From: Helicostylum pulchrum
Taxonomy: Eukaryota; Mucoromycota; Mucoromycetes; Mucorales; Mucoraceae
Direction: 5' to 3'
Assembly (NCBI GenBank): GCA_025677825.1
Contig: JAIXMO010000015.1
Location: 434,001 to 498,000 of the forward strand
Length of the DNA: 64,000 nucleotides
Shown here: positions 34,854-46,123 of the stretch, one piece after another
How positions within the stretch are numbered: the first letter of the stretch is position 1
Layout of the letters: the number at the start of each line of letters is the position of its first letter
Position numbers and translations under genes: made by a program
The notes under the pieces: generated by a model
Told to the model about the DNA's origin: nothing
Seen by the model: the letters and a program-made list of their open reading frames with translations, nothing else
Databases searched by the model: none

Positions 34854-35939
34854 TTATACAAATGTTGCATCGGGTTTATCAAACTTCACAATGCCCGCAT
34901 TGAGATTTTCTCCGCCGTATTGTTCCAATGCTTGTAATTCACGTCTAATGTATTGTACCACAAGTGCTAAATCAGTTGCATTGTTGGAAGACGTAGCGAA
35001 CAAGTTTCTGTATAGAGGAATTAGTTTATGTGCGTATATTGGCTCGATTATACTATTTTTTTTTTTACCTCCATAAAGCAGCGGCTAAAACAGGATCGTC
35101 CTTACACATACCCTCATCATAAGCGACAACACCACCGTGGAATTGTGCCAATAAATCCTTGACATAACTATTGATTACCTTTTGTTGTGAAATCTAAAGT
35201 AAAAACACCGTCAGTTTCGTTTTATTCTCTCACTCTTACAAGTAGACTTACTCCGTGTCCTCTAATTCTAACTTCTGCATCATCAAAGAAACGGTTCACT
35301 AACTCTTGAATATAAAGTTTACCTTGACCTTCAGCACGAAGATGAACCATCAACATCCAAACGTGTAACTGAGTGACTGAAAACCATGATTGAAAGTTAT
35401 CAGGAAGATTACACTCTAAAAAAATTAAAAATTAATGCCCCTGTCAAAATTAAAAAATATTTTTATATTATTGTATATATTACCTTTAATATAAAACTCC
35501 TTGTTTAATTCCATTTGTTCAGCACATACGTTATAAAGACTATGACTAGCTTTAATAGCTGTTGATCCGGTAGAGTAATAACCCATTACTTTTGCTAACC
35601 CATAAACGATCTTTTTTGTGGTTGTAGAGTATTTGGTATCTGATTGAGGTTCTGTGGTTGTACTGTTCCAACGTGAAGCAACTAAACTAGTAGCTCTCTA
35701 AAGAAAAAAAAAAAGGGGAGTTGAATATTTATTTATTTTTGTAAACTAATTAACTTACAATGGCACCAAGTTGGACTGGGGTCTTTTGAATCAACGATGC
35801 ACTTGACAAGGACTACAGTAAAAAAAAGGGTTTCAGTTAGTTGACTGGATACGGTTTGGTTTTGTTGTTGTTGCGCTTTTAGCGTGTCATGTACCTTCTT
35901 GATTGAAGTGTTGAGAACTCTCTTTACAGCCAAGGACAT
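34854..35939 (-). CDS. CBP3: Cbp3/UQCC1-type ubiquinol-cytochrome c reductase chaperone
   Basis: The minus-strand gene starts at 35939 with MSLAVKRVLNTSIKK. It continues SLSSASLIQKTPVQLGAI and RATSLVASRWNSTTTEPQS, a basic, serine-rich mitochondrial presequence. The conserved domain includes LPDNFQSWFSVTQLHVWMLM, VHLRAEGQGKLYIQELVNRF, FDDAEVRIRGHG and DDPVLAAALWRNLF. This matches the ubiquinol-cytochrome c chaperone family (Cbp3, UQCC1). In yeast, Cbp3 binds the mitoribosome exit and newly made cytochrome b. Six exons are implied, with introns near 35890, 35740, 35440, 35230 and 35040. The gene is convergent with RPL3; about 100 bp separate the stops. Confidence 0.88.
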
Positions 35940-36156
35940 TTTTTTATTCTAGTATGACAAACAGTGAAAAAGAAGGGTGACGAAGGAAAATTTTTCTGCG
36001 AGTGCAAACACACACATAAAATATATTCCCACTGCGTTTCAAATAATAATCGTAAAAAAAAAAAAAGGTAGTGTAGCAAGGCAGGCATACTCGGGATCCA
36101 ATTCCGGCACAGAAAGAAAGAGAAAGAGTATTTATTACAAGACAGTTAAAAGAACA

Positions 36157-37076
36157 CTAAGTTAATTTATGCTGTAATCTTAATACGCTACGAACATCAG
36201 CAGTAAACCGTAATGCATCTAAGAAAGGTAGGAGATCTAATAAGGATTCATCATTGGGGTTTGATATCCAAGTTGGTAATGCAATACCATTTTCTGAGGG
36301 AAAAAGATTTAGTTTTTTTACCCCAACAAAAAATAAATAGAAAATTTTTACCTTTGTACATGTCAAATGCAATAGGACTATTATCAACAAGACATACTTT
36401 ACAAAGGTCTTCTTCAGCTAAAGTAAGGTCCTTTAAGAAATTACCATTTCTTAATACGCATGACTTTAGATATAAATTAGTGCAACGAAATAAAGTATAA
36501 ATATATCTTTTTTTACTTGTCTAAAGAATCGTTGTGAAATCACATTATTATCCTGATCAAGCCAGTCAATCACGGGGTCAGCATATTCTGCCATAGATGC
36601 GGTATAAATAACAACCTTATACCATTGACTGATCTAAAATAAACATAAACATAAATAAAGACAATAAAATATGCTAGATTCTTTCTTTCTTTTACCGTCT
36701 TTAAAAAGAAATCAACATGAGGTCTTTTGTATACTTCATACAATAAGCTTTGTTTGTCACATTGTACTTCCACCTTTTTTCTGATAATCGAAGGACTGAC
36801 TTCTTTAAACGAACTTTCAGAACCGAGTCGAACCGAATGAACAAGTGTTTCGTCAAGGTCTAATATAAGTGTCTTTCCTTTATAGTATTGCATATCTGTA
36901 TTGAGTTTGGGTATCTTTTGGGTTATTCGTTTTCTCGATAGTATCAAGGCACATACAAAGTTGTAAGTGAGAGCAACATATTCATATACATGACTAAAGA
37001 ATACTTTGGTTCTTCTTTTTCGTATTGAGGGTGCTGTAGTCGTTGTTGTCGTTGTTGTTGTAAATGTACTTGACAT
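36157..37076 (-). CDS. NEM1: Nem1/Dullard-type HAD phosphatase (CTDNEP1 class)
   Basis: Minus strand, start 37076, stop 36157, four exons. The N-terminus has a threonine run and basic RKRRTKV, then one membrane segment ([15 protein letters not shown]). The catalytic motif is [17 protein letters not shown], with the nucleophile and acid/base Asp of the FCP/SCP class. Further family blocks are [66 protein letters not shown] and [20 protein letters not shown]. Length and membrane anchor fit the nuclear-envelope/ER Nem1 phosphatase that activates Pah1/lipin. It is head to head with the NT-C2 gene at 37215, only 138 bp between starts. The left breakpoint of copy B (37169) lies in that shared promoter. 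Confidence 0.9.
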
Positions 37077-37214
37077 GTAAAAGATTATTTATTATTTATT
37101 ATATATAAAAAAAAAAAGAGAAAGAAAGAAAGAACAAAAAAGCGGGGTTCTTTTACACTTGTATAAAATAAAACAAAAAAGCAAAAAAAAAATCTTACCC
37201 CGCACCTAGTTATT
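37077..37214. promoter_or_regulatory. Bidirectional promoter NEM1 / NT-C2, cut by the duplication breakpoint
   Basis: 138 bp between divergent start codons. The pentamer TAAAA at 37169-37173 is the left limit of sequence shared with copy A. The NEM1-side 92 bp are therefore unique to this locus. Confidence 0.65.
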
Positions 37215-38352
37215 ATGCCTCTTTCTCATATATTTATATCTAAAAGTCGTAAAATAGACTTTGAGTTAACAATACTCATTCAAGATTTAACTAATGTACC
37301 TCTTGTCAGTGGTTTATATTATGTTAAATGGAGGTTAAAGAACGCAACACATAACAATGGTTCAACTGTTCGGTTTGTATTCACATACTATCATTACTCT
37401 TTCTTTTTTTTAATTAAAATGTTGTTCAAATGAAATAGAGCTCCTATTCGAGACCATTGTATATTTTGGGGTCATCCCATAAGCACCATGGCTCAATTAA
37501 TAATCTCGAAACAACATGTGTTGGGACCTTGTGAGTTTAAACTGGAAGTGTATCAAGAATTAGGTGGTAGTAAGGATACAATTCCAATTGGTAGTTTAAC
37601 AATAAATTTATCCGAGTATGCTAGTTCGGGATTGACAACAAGAAGGTATTTGTTAGATGACTGTAAATTTAACTCCACCATAAAGGTATTGTATCAGCAT
37701 GTACGTTAATTCACTTATCAAAAGTTAACCGATGGTTTTTTTTCTTTTCTTTTTAGCTCTCAATTAAAGTAGATCAAAGATCCGATGCTTTAATGCAATT
37801 CGATATGTAATTACGCACAGAAAAAGAGAAAAAAAAAGGGGGGGGGAGGGGAGGGTTTACACGAGTTATATTAATTTTTTTCTTTCTTAATAGTCCACCA
37901 TTAAAGAAACAACAGATATTTACAGATATACCTTCCATGATTACTGAAAGGAAAGAAAGGTCTTTATTATACGATGAACGTTCTTTACGTAAGTTTTTTT
38001 CTTCTTCTTCTTCTTCTTCTTTAGTATATACTGGTGCTCATTATGTATTATACAGATTCGGCTAGCTTTACCTCGAACGCTATTAACAGCACCAGTAATA
38101 ATCTTGATACCTCATTTCGTTCACAAACACCAGTACTCAAAAAATCACAATCTGCTATCTCACTGGTAAGCAAAAAAAAAAAAAAAAAAAAAAAAAGCCT
38201 TTCGTTTTTTGATAAGACGCACACACACACTAACAAACAAACAAAATTAGCCTCATTACTGTCGACAAGTGACTCCCTTTAATGATAGCGATGATCCTTC
38301 TCCTGTAGACCTTGTAGAACAACTATTTAAAGAAAAACCAACCCACGCTTAA
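37215..38352 (+). CDS. NT-C2 domain protein, copy B
   Basis: Exons 37215-37372, 37439-37685, 37757-37806, 37894-37988, 38056-38165 and 38251-38352. Total is 253 residues. Phases are consistent and all splice sites are GT-AG. The N-terminal domain resembles the NT-type C2 domain of EEIG1/EHBP1-like proteins (MPLSHIFISKSRKIDFELTI, CIFWGHPISTM, FKLEVYQELGGSKDTIP, LSEYASSGLTTRRYLLDD). The C-terminal ~100 residues are polar and serine-rich and end EQLFKEKPTHA. Such fungal proteins are poorly studied; membrane or cytoskeleton attachment is inferred from the domain. Unlike copy A it keeps the full bidirectional promoter with NEM1, so it is the likelier expressed copy. Confidence 0.82.
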
Positions 38353-38840
38353 TCTTTCTCGAGTAATTAGATGCGCCATAAATCTGTTGTGATGATATAA
38401 AATAAAACAGAGACTTGTAACAGTAGTCCATATAAAATACTATGTGCAGTGGTTATTTTTTTTTTCTTTTTTGGGTGAACAATGCTAAGTTATACTTTTT
38501 GTGGCACAATGAACGGATTACCTGATTAAAACAGGCTCAGCAATTCCCTTCAGCCGTCATCTTATACCACCAGCCTTTTTGTCAGTACCTATCAGGACAA
38601 TTATACCAACTGAAATCAATTAAATTATTTCGATGACTTTACTTCCCAAAAGAAAATAAAAACGCTTCACCGAAAAAAGTAATTATTTCAATCGAGTAAT
38701 TGGAAAGATGAGATTCACGTTAACAAAAGTGAGTGACACCATAATTAATGTCCCGCAGTTTTTACAGAAAAATGGTTATAAAAGGGGAATGCTTTTTTCT
38801 TTTTCTTTTTCTTTTTTTATAAAAAAAAATAATCTCCAGT
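38353..38840. promoter_or_regulatory. Promoter spacer of Hsp70-like gene, copy B
   Basis: 488 bp shared with copy A. A TTTTTC repeat tract at about 38788-38817 lies just before the ATG. No heat-shock-element array is evident to my eye. Confidence 0.45.
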
Positions 38841-39022
38841 ATGTCTACTGAGTTTGATCTTTACGACTACATTATAAGTATAGGTAAAGTACATTATACT
38901 AGTAAAAAAAAAAGGTACATACATGTAATCTAATAATTGGATAGATATTGGTACCACATTTTCCGGCAGTTGCTTCTCCTACACCAAGGACAAAAAAAGC
39001 ATTGTTCACGTTATAAAATGGT

Positions 39023-39070
<48 letters not shown>

Positions 39071-42000
39071 AAACGTTAAGCTGTCATACTGACATAATTT
39101 TTATATTTGCAGGCCTGAACAAAAACCAGACGACACATTTGAAAAGACACCTACCGCCTGTCTCTACTCCAAACCAGACCACACACTTTTGAAATGGGGT
39201 AAATCCGCTATTGACCATATCACTGCCACTCCAAATGACCCTGACGTCCTCCTCATCGACCAATTCAAACTTAAACTTCACACCATCTTTCAAAACTATC
39301 GCACTAACAACTCCCAGCTCACCTACGAAGAAAAGCAATACTGGAACGCCGCAGTAGATTATCTTCGAGAAATATATCAATATACGTGTCACCAACTGAT
39401 TCAAACTGTATTACCACGAAAAGCATCTGAGAAAGATTTTAGATTCGTATTGACTGTGCCTGCAACTTGGGTAACTGAAGATAACGCGTGCATGCGGTTA
39501 ATTGCCATAGAGGCTGGGTTAGTTCAGGATTCGGATCCAAATGAAAGGTTAGTCATTATCAATGAAGCCTTTGCTGCTTCCTTGTTTTGTGAACGCGAGT
39601 TTTGTATCAGAACCGAGGGTCACACAAAGAAATTAGTGAAAGGGCAGCGGTACTTGGTATGTGATGCTGGTGGTGGTACAGTTGACCTAGCCACTTATGA
39701 ATGTACTGATACTAGTGTGGAGCAAAAAGGACATTGTCAATTGGCTTTAGAAAGCGGGGGATGTTGTGGCTCTACTATTCTGGATAAAAATATGGAAAGT
39801 TATTTAAGAGATCAAGTGTTTCTTGGTGGTGTCAGTGATAGTACTTTGAAACTGTTGGTGGATCAATTTATAAAGGAAATAAAGCACTACTTTGGTGATG
39901 AAACTGGTAGAAATAATTATATTGCTTCTACTGCTGCTACTACGGTTGTTAAACAAACTGAACCAACAGATGATGCTACCACTTTAACAACGACTGATGA
40001 TACAGTAATGAAAGATGTTCATGAAAACGATTACGATTACGAACAGGATTACTTAAACCATTCAGATAACGAAGAAGAAGAAACGGAGCAAGATGAATCA
40101 TGTTACGACGAAGACGACGTTTACATGGACCAAGACATATTTAGTGACGATGATTTCGTTCAAGATCTAACACCTACTGACTACGTCTACTTTACATTAC
40201 CACCACACGACGAAAGCTTCATTCCCTCTGTCATTGAAAGTTTAGATACTACTGGAAACATTGTTCGCCATGCAGAAACAGTACAGTTACGTGTTAAAAG
40301 TACTGATATATCGAAATTTGTGTTTGACCCCGTTGTTGAAAACGTAATGAGTTTGGTCCGTAAGCAGATTAGAAAATCACATACAACCATTGAAACTCTG
40401 TTTTTGTTGGGAGGGTTTGGTCAATCACCCTATCTGTACAAAAAGTTACACTACGAGTTTATTACTTGCACAAATGCTATTCAGCATTTGATTGTACCAG
40501 AGGACGGGTACCGTGCTTCGATGCGAGGCGGTATTTATCATGGTATTGATTGTATAGATATTATACCCAAAGATCGAGTTAAAATCCAACCGTTTCAGTA
40601 TAACGAAGATCCTCAAGCGGATGTAAAACGTAATTTGTTGGTTGGCATAGATATCGATTTGTTTGACTTGACTGCCACGTTTAGTTTTTTGAGTTTAGAA
40701 GGACGTCGTTTCCTTCCACCCGGCGGCACTTTTACAGAATTATTAGGCAAAAAAAAGTAAGTATTGTATAAAAAAAAAATACACAGGGTTTTTTATAAAA
40801 GTTAACTTTTTTTTTTTCCTTTTTTGAATTTGTAGTATCAAATCTGGATATGGCTTCTTCCGAAAATTTCAATTTGATTCTGAAACTTTTCTTCAGTATA
40901 ACTTTAACCAAATTGTTGACGCCGCAAGCGTAGGTGAATATCTACTGGATCTCTGGGGTACCTTTTACTACAAGTGCTTAATCAAGGCCTTTATTCACCA
41001 GCTCTACGAATGGATCCAAAATGATTACGAGACCCTGTACCCGAAGAAGCAATGGCTACCCGACAACGTACGATACTGTATCTCTATCGCACCACACTCA
41101 ACAAACAATCCCAATAAAGAAGACTTTAATATATTTACTGAAATGCCCATGGAAACTTTAAAAAAAGAGATACTTAAAAAGATGACTGAGCTCGATCAAT
41201 TATTTCCACCAGAAACACTTACCAAGGCACACGATAACATATGTCGATTGTTCGATTGCAAGGTAACGTACTGCTCAGAGGGAGAACATAAACTTTTAAA
41301 GACCAGCGTGTTTAGTGCTGCATCTGAAATCGGTATGGTGAACTTTACCGATATCTATAAAGGAACTATTACATGGGTAGATGTATCCAGTACATCTCTT
41401 ACTAGTTACCCATACTTTGACGTCATTTGCGACAGTATCCAAAATCAGGAAACGTACGATACTATCCCTATCGAAGGATCATTATTGCCCAACCACAAAA
41501 TTCAAGGCGCTGAAAAAATTCAAATCTTGACATTGAATTTAAAAGTATTTCTACGTCAAGAACTAAAAAAGACAAATATTGAACCTTTAGAGCCTACGGT
41601 TGGCCCTACTATTTCATGGAAATTCGAAACTTTACCTCCTGCTGGTATTGATAGAAAGATTATGATACGAGATTATACCGTAATAGGATTGTTGGAGCAT
41701 TTAGCAGGCATGGTCAATTTTATGGGGTCACATGTACGTGACTATATCAGCCGTAATGTCGATTTAGATAGACCGTCTGCGACACATACTCTCGGTGACT
41801 TGTTTTTGATTCCAGGTACAAACGAGCTTATGTTTATGCAACTACCAGTTAATTCAGCTGTCAACAAAGTCGGTCTACTGTACGCCATTAAACAATTCAA
41901 AGATTACAAAATAACAAACAGACAGATACAGGACATCTTAATTAAACCTTGGATAAAATATCGATTAATGTACATGATTAAAAAGACCTGCGATACTTAT

Positions 42001-42818
42001 ATTACCAATCCGTCACAAAAGTTATGCGTGTTTCTCACTAGTGACAGTATCGAGTTTGGAAATAGGTTGTACGATGTTTTGAAAAACTATCTTCGAAACA
42101 CATTTGATATAAATGTTTATCTTTTGTTTGATGGTGATGTGGATTTTACTAGACAAGTAGCTTGTTTAGCACACGGTGTCGATAATAAAGTGCTACGAAA
42201 GTCGAGAAGAGTAACCGAACAAAGGTACGCGGTTCATATCTTGGGCCATGATATAAAAAGGCAAGATCATATGGCGGAACACATATATAGTCGATTGTTT
42301 AAAAAGATTAGGACCAGTGACGAAAAGAATAAATACATAAAAAAAGATGAAGATGAAAATGAAAATATTGAATATGAGGAGGTTTTATATACAGCCCAAG
42401 AAGATGCGCTTACCTTACTTCACCCTTTGATTGGTTTAAACGTATATGCTTCCTCAATTATACCAAACCACGATCCTTTCTTACAGTTCAAAGTGCCACA
42501 CGAATGTTCCATTGCTATAGGTAAGATGACAGCAGCACAACTTTTTGTTTTTTTGTTTTTTTGTTTTTTTTGTTTTGCTAACTTTTTTTCTTCATTTGTC
42601 CAGTTTTATATGCCTCTCGTGAAGCAGAATCATTAAACAATACTATATCAAACAACAACTTCAAGAAGTTGCATCGATTTATATTTCCTATTAAAGATGT
42701 AACTAAGCCTATTGTCATTAGCTGTAAAGTAGAAAGATACGAGCTTGTTTTTACTGTTAAGCAAGACGACCATGAAGCTGATTATCGATGTATTGACTAT
42801 TTGGAGTTATATAATTAA
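38841..42818 (+). CDS. HSPA12-like Hsp70-family protein, copy B
   Basis: Exons 38841-38883, 38945-39020, 39113-40756, 40836-42520 and 42604-42818 give 1220 residues from MSTEFDLYDYIISIDIGTTF. The actin-like ATPase motifs are complete: DIGTTFSGSCFSY, then DAGGGTVDLATYE, then LLGGFGQSPYLY. An acidic, low-complexity loop (about residues 345-390, with DNEEEETEQDESCYDEDD) is inserted in the ATPase fold. Exons 4 and 5 add about 600 residues. These include AASVGEYLLDLWGTFYYKCL and ISIAPHSTNNPN, which may be a diverged second actin-like lobe; this is inference. There is no Hsp70 substrate-binding domain or EEVD tail. Family members in animals (HSPA12A/B) signal rather than fold proteins. Client and role here are unknown. 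Confidence 0.9.
39026..39064. repeat. (CA)n microsatellite in intron, copy B
   Basis: A perfect CA run in the second intron of the Hsp70-like gene; counterpart of the TG run at 23103-23140. Confidence 0.9.
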
Positions 42819-42828
42819 AAATATATAT

Positions 42829-43200
42829 ACACATACAAACCCCCTTTTTTTTTTAAAGAAAAAAAAACTTTTCTAATGAATGATAATTCACTTTTAATAA
42901 GAATAAAACGTTTAAAACGATATAATTACTTGTCAACTAATAATAAAGCAGCCTGTTACAAACAAGTTCAACGTCTCGCAGTCGTTTGTGCTGAATTTTT
43001 CTAGTTACCCCCCCCCCTTTTTTTGGCTCTACAAAAGAAGGAAACACCACAGAATACAGCAATACCTTATCGTATACTTGCATGACAGCAGTAGCATCAT
43101 ACTTGAATCTTATTGTACAAACGGTTGGCCCGTACTACTTCCGTCTATTTTAAAAATGAAATATTTTTCTAATTTATAGCAAGCTAATACCAGTCAAGTA
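42829..43200. other. 3' flank of Hsp70-like gene up to the circle-opening point
   Basis: AT-rich 3' sequence with a C9 run near 43008-43016 (G run in copy A). It ends at GTA 43198-43200, the point where the matching sequence in copy A stops. No gene. Confidence 0.5.
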
Positions 43201-43229
43201 AACCAATTAATATTTGACAAAGAAAGAGT

Positions 43230-43470
43230 TTATTGTTCTTTTTCAAAGAGTTTCTCTATTAGCTCAAGTTCAATTCCCATTAATTCATTTTCTTTTTTTA
43301 TAATGACTAACTGTTCTGACTCTTTGTTATCTTGTTTGATTGTTTTGTCTATATGATGCTTGAATTCTTCTAGCTGTTATCTTAAGAGACAGTTCTCTTT
43401 GGTAGCATCGTTGTACATCTTTTCTACTTTTTCTACTTTTTCTTTCGGCATTTCCACTTCAGGTTTCGTG
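43230..43470 (-). pseudogene. Coiled-coil gene relic in block X, copy B
   Basis: Minus-strand counterpart of 26389-26627, with the same lysine/glutamate-rich frame, the same acceptor, and the same in-frame TAA. The lesion is therefore older than the duplication. Confidence 0.45.
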
Positions 43471-43578
43471 CTGAAAGAAAGAATAGTCTGTTTAAATTTT
43501 TTAGGTGGTATTTTAAAAGTAATAAGAAGAAAATAATTACTTATGAATGCCACACGAAAAGAAAGAATATGTTATGCC

Positions 43579-43720
43579 TACAGTGGTGTTCTATTTAGTT
43601 GTACGCTCAATCTAAGGGTGAAAACCTCCAGAGCTTCTTCGGTCCCCCCCCCCACTTTAAAATCACCACTTATTACCACTATTCGATTCAAAGGTAGAAT
43701 CCAATTTCACAGAACCATTA
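43579..43720 (+). mobile_element. Diverged transposon left terminus inside block X
   Basis: Begins TA-CAGTGGTGTTCTATTTAG at 43579. It is followed by a subterminal region with a long C run and 'cactattcgattcaaaggtagaatcca', like the subterminal part of the element at 43975. Its partner end is not found in the window. It is probably an older, nested member of the same family. Confidence 0.6.
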
Positions 43721-43974
43721 AATAGATGTGATTACTCTAAGAGGAACCATATACGTCTGAACCGGCATAAAGAAAACAAAACCGCTAAAAAAACAGAACA
43801 ATAAATGAATATAGGATATAAACTTTTTTAAAAGATACGCATATAAAAAAAAATACTTTCTGGTAACTATACATCATAGTAATATGAAAAAAAAATGAAA
43901 GAATCGTAACTTATTGTAAGCAAAATAAATACTTATAGCGTTGATAAAGCAAGGGTTTATTTGATCATATGATC

Positions 43975-45307
43975 TACAGTAGCGGCTCTATTTAGGGGTG
44001 ACCTGATTTAAGGGTAGGATCGATTTAAGGGTGGATTTCACCAGAACATCTTCGGTCCCCCGCTTTAACACCTCTATCACTACTATTCGATTCCAGGGTG
44101 GAATCCAACTTCACAAAACTACTAAATATATAAAAGTGATAATAATAATAAAAAAGTTATTTAACTGTATATAAAAGCATCTAGTCTTCAAAAGTACACA
44201 ATCAAATCGATATTATTAAAACAAAGGAATAATAATCAAACTGATAGAGAGAGGATAGTAACATAAACCTTACAAAGTAATTAAAGTATAAAGACGGTCA
44301 ATTTTATACCTGAATGGAGCGCGTATCAGCAGAAATTTAACTAGGAAAAGGAATTAAATACAGACTGTTGCTAAGTGATGAAAAATTGGAAAGGAATGCA
44401 GTGTAAGCCAAATAAAGTGAGCTCAAAAATACCATTTAGTTCTATATATCATAGCCAGTAGTTCTTAAATGTATTGTTATGTGGTATTCCAATAAATAGT
44501 TGTGTACTATTTTAATTGATATCAATAAAAAATTTAATATATTAATATGAAATAATGAGAATATTATTTTTTGTTTTCTAAAGTTTATCAGAAAGTGACC
44601 AAAATAAAAGCGTGAATAATGACGAAATTTATTTCATGCTACATTGTAGTTTACCCCTTCTAAAATATAAACACCAAAAGCTAAATCTCCAGTAAGTGTG
44701 TGCCCACTTTGAACAATATTCTTGGGTTTTGCTGTAAGCCAAATACTTGTACATAAATCTCAGTAGCAGCTAATATCACCATTCTATTCTGGATTTTGTC
44801 AAAAGAAAAAAACAATCATGCATGATTTTTAGTAGTTTTTATCATCAGTAAATTAAACTAGTCTAAATTAAAATGCCAAGTTTTGTAAAACTGGAGTTTG
44901 TATGTAATTCCTTTCTGAAAAAATATAGTGGGTTCCAAAATCATGCCTGCGAATTTTACAACGCTTTCTGTTGTTTTAAAAAGTGCCAAAAATAACGGTA
45001 TTGTTTGCAGTCTGGTAAATATTCCTGGCTCTCTGGAAATGAAAGTTCCTTGCTTCTTTCTAGCCCGCTATAACGAAGCAATTGCCAAAGAAATTGCTTT
45101 ACAAATAATGGCTTCAGATCTAAAAAAAGAAATTACCAATCAACACCAGACTATTGTTAATAAAATAAAAAATGATTTGTAATCTGTTCGATATCGTGTA
45201 ATAAATAAAAAAGAAGATAATTAAAAAACCAACTTGTGAGTTGTATTCCACCTTTAAATCGGTCCTACCCCTAAATCAAGTCACCCCTAAATAGAGTCGC
45301 TACTGTA
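43975..45307. mobile_element. Complete TIR transposon spanning the right breakpoint of copy B
   Basis: The left end TA-CAGTAGCGGCTCTATTTA begins at 43975. The right end, in complement from 45307, is TA-CAGTAGCGACTCTATTTA. About 65 bp of terminal inverted repeat align, including 'gggtaggaYcgatttaa'. Length is 1333 bp, TA-flanked, no transposase. Sequence up to 44873 is also in copy A; the last 434 bp are not. The element is thus intact here and truncated there. Confidence 0.82.
44928..45182 (+). CDS. Short ORF inside the transposon, possibly a captured gene fragment
   Basis: 84 codons, MPANFTTLSVVLKSAKNNGI through LKKEITNQHQTIVNKIKNDL, ending about 60 bp before the right inverted repeat starts. 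In another frame, the sequence from 44873 reads MPSFVKLEFVCNSFLKKYSG up to a stop, so one coding unit may be split by a frameshift. The tail could form a coiled coil. No family recognised. It may be a relic of captured host sequence, like the relic at 43230-43470. Confidence 0.35.
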   Translation: MGSKIMPANFTTLSVVLKSAKNNGIVCSLVNIPGSLEMKVPCFFLARYNEAIAKEIALQIMASDLKKEITNQHQTIVNKIKNDL

Positions 45308-46123
45308 TTATCATTAGTTAACCTTTCACATACCTCAAATATAATAAGATTCATTTTTAGTTAATATCTAGTAGAAAAAACAGTTCGATTTAATTAGGTC
45401 AGAGTGTTACTTATGGTTTATATTGCATATCTATGAAAAAAAAAGTAATAACGCAATAAGCCAAATAAAAGTATCTGCTTCCGTTAAAAAAAGGGGGATA
45501 TGGACAAAAACACTAACTACTTTAACTTTTAATATCTAATGTCAAGTCTAACTCGTATTAAAATTACCCACCAACCCATAATTTACGAAAACAAAAAAGT
45601 TTTTGTTTTTGTTGCTTATCTTGCTTTAAAAGACATAAATAACGTACATTTTGTAAGGAGTCTTAGACATATATACGTATACTTCAATCATTTACTATTA
45701 AAGCGCTTTACTTCTATTCAAATATTTGGTGTTTACATTTCTTTGGTTAGTCATTTGTATTTATAAACATATTGTATTTTTTAAGTTTCTTTTAAGTAAG
45801 TTTTTTTTGTATCAAGGCGTCAAGTTAAACTATCAAGACATAACTATCAAGATAATATTATAGATATTTATCAAAAAAAATACAAGTGTCATATATAAAC
45901 AGAGAATCCTATCTGTTCTGTGTTTAGACGATATGCAACAAAAGATAATCATACGGATGCAGCATATAAAAAAGAAAAGCTTGGTATATGTAATTCAAAC
46001 GGATATTAGTTATGTACATTCCCTCCTCATATAGTAAATAAATATCATTAGCATTACATATAAAATGGATGAAAATTATGTCTAGCAGTTTTATAATTAA
46101 TTAATTTTGCGTATACAAGAAAA
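45308..46123. other. AT-rich intergenic region
   Basis: 815 bp. A 75-codon ORF at 45539-45766 is very AT-rich and unconvincing. The last ~100 bp would be the promoter for the first small secreted-protein gene ('tatataaa' near 46055). Confidence 0.4.

Larger units (their letters stand above)
37169..44873 (+). repeat. Inverted, circularly permuted 7.7 kb duplication, copy B (likely source)
   Basis: Flanked by TAAAA at 37169-37173 and 44869-44873. The order is gene block then transposon block; in copy A the order is reversed. The internal junction used to open the circle is at GTA 43198-43200. The right limit falls inside a complete transposon (43975-45307), and the left limit falls inside a promoter between two housekeeping-style genes. 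Both argue that this arrangement existed first. Confidence 0.92.

Noticed and set aside
18971..44873. Assembly artefact (collapsed or chimeric haplotypes) as the cause of the inverted repeats
   Set aside because: The copies differ by about 1% in one exon, have different repeat-run lengths, and have clean junctions into different flanks, including an interrupted repeat. It cannot be excluded fully without reads, so I keep it as a test, not as the main reading.
45539..45766. 75-codon plus-strand ORF
   Set aside because: Very AT-rich composition, no start context, no domain or paralogue in the window.
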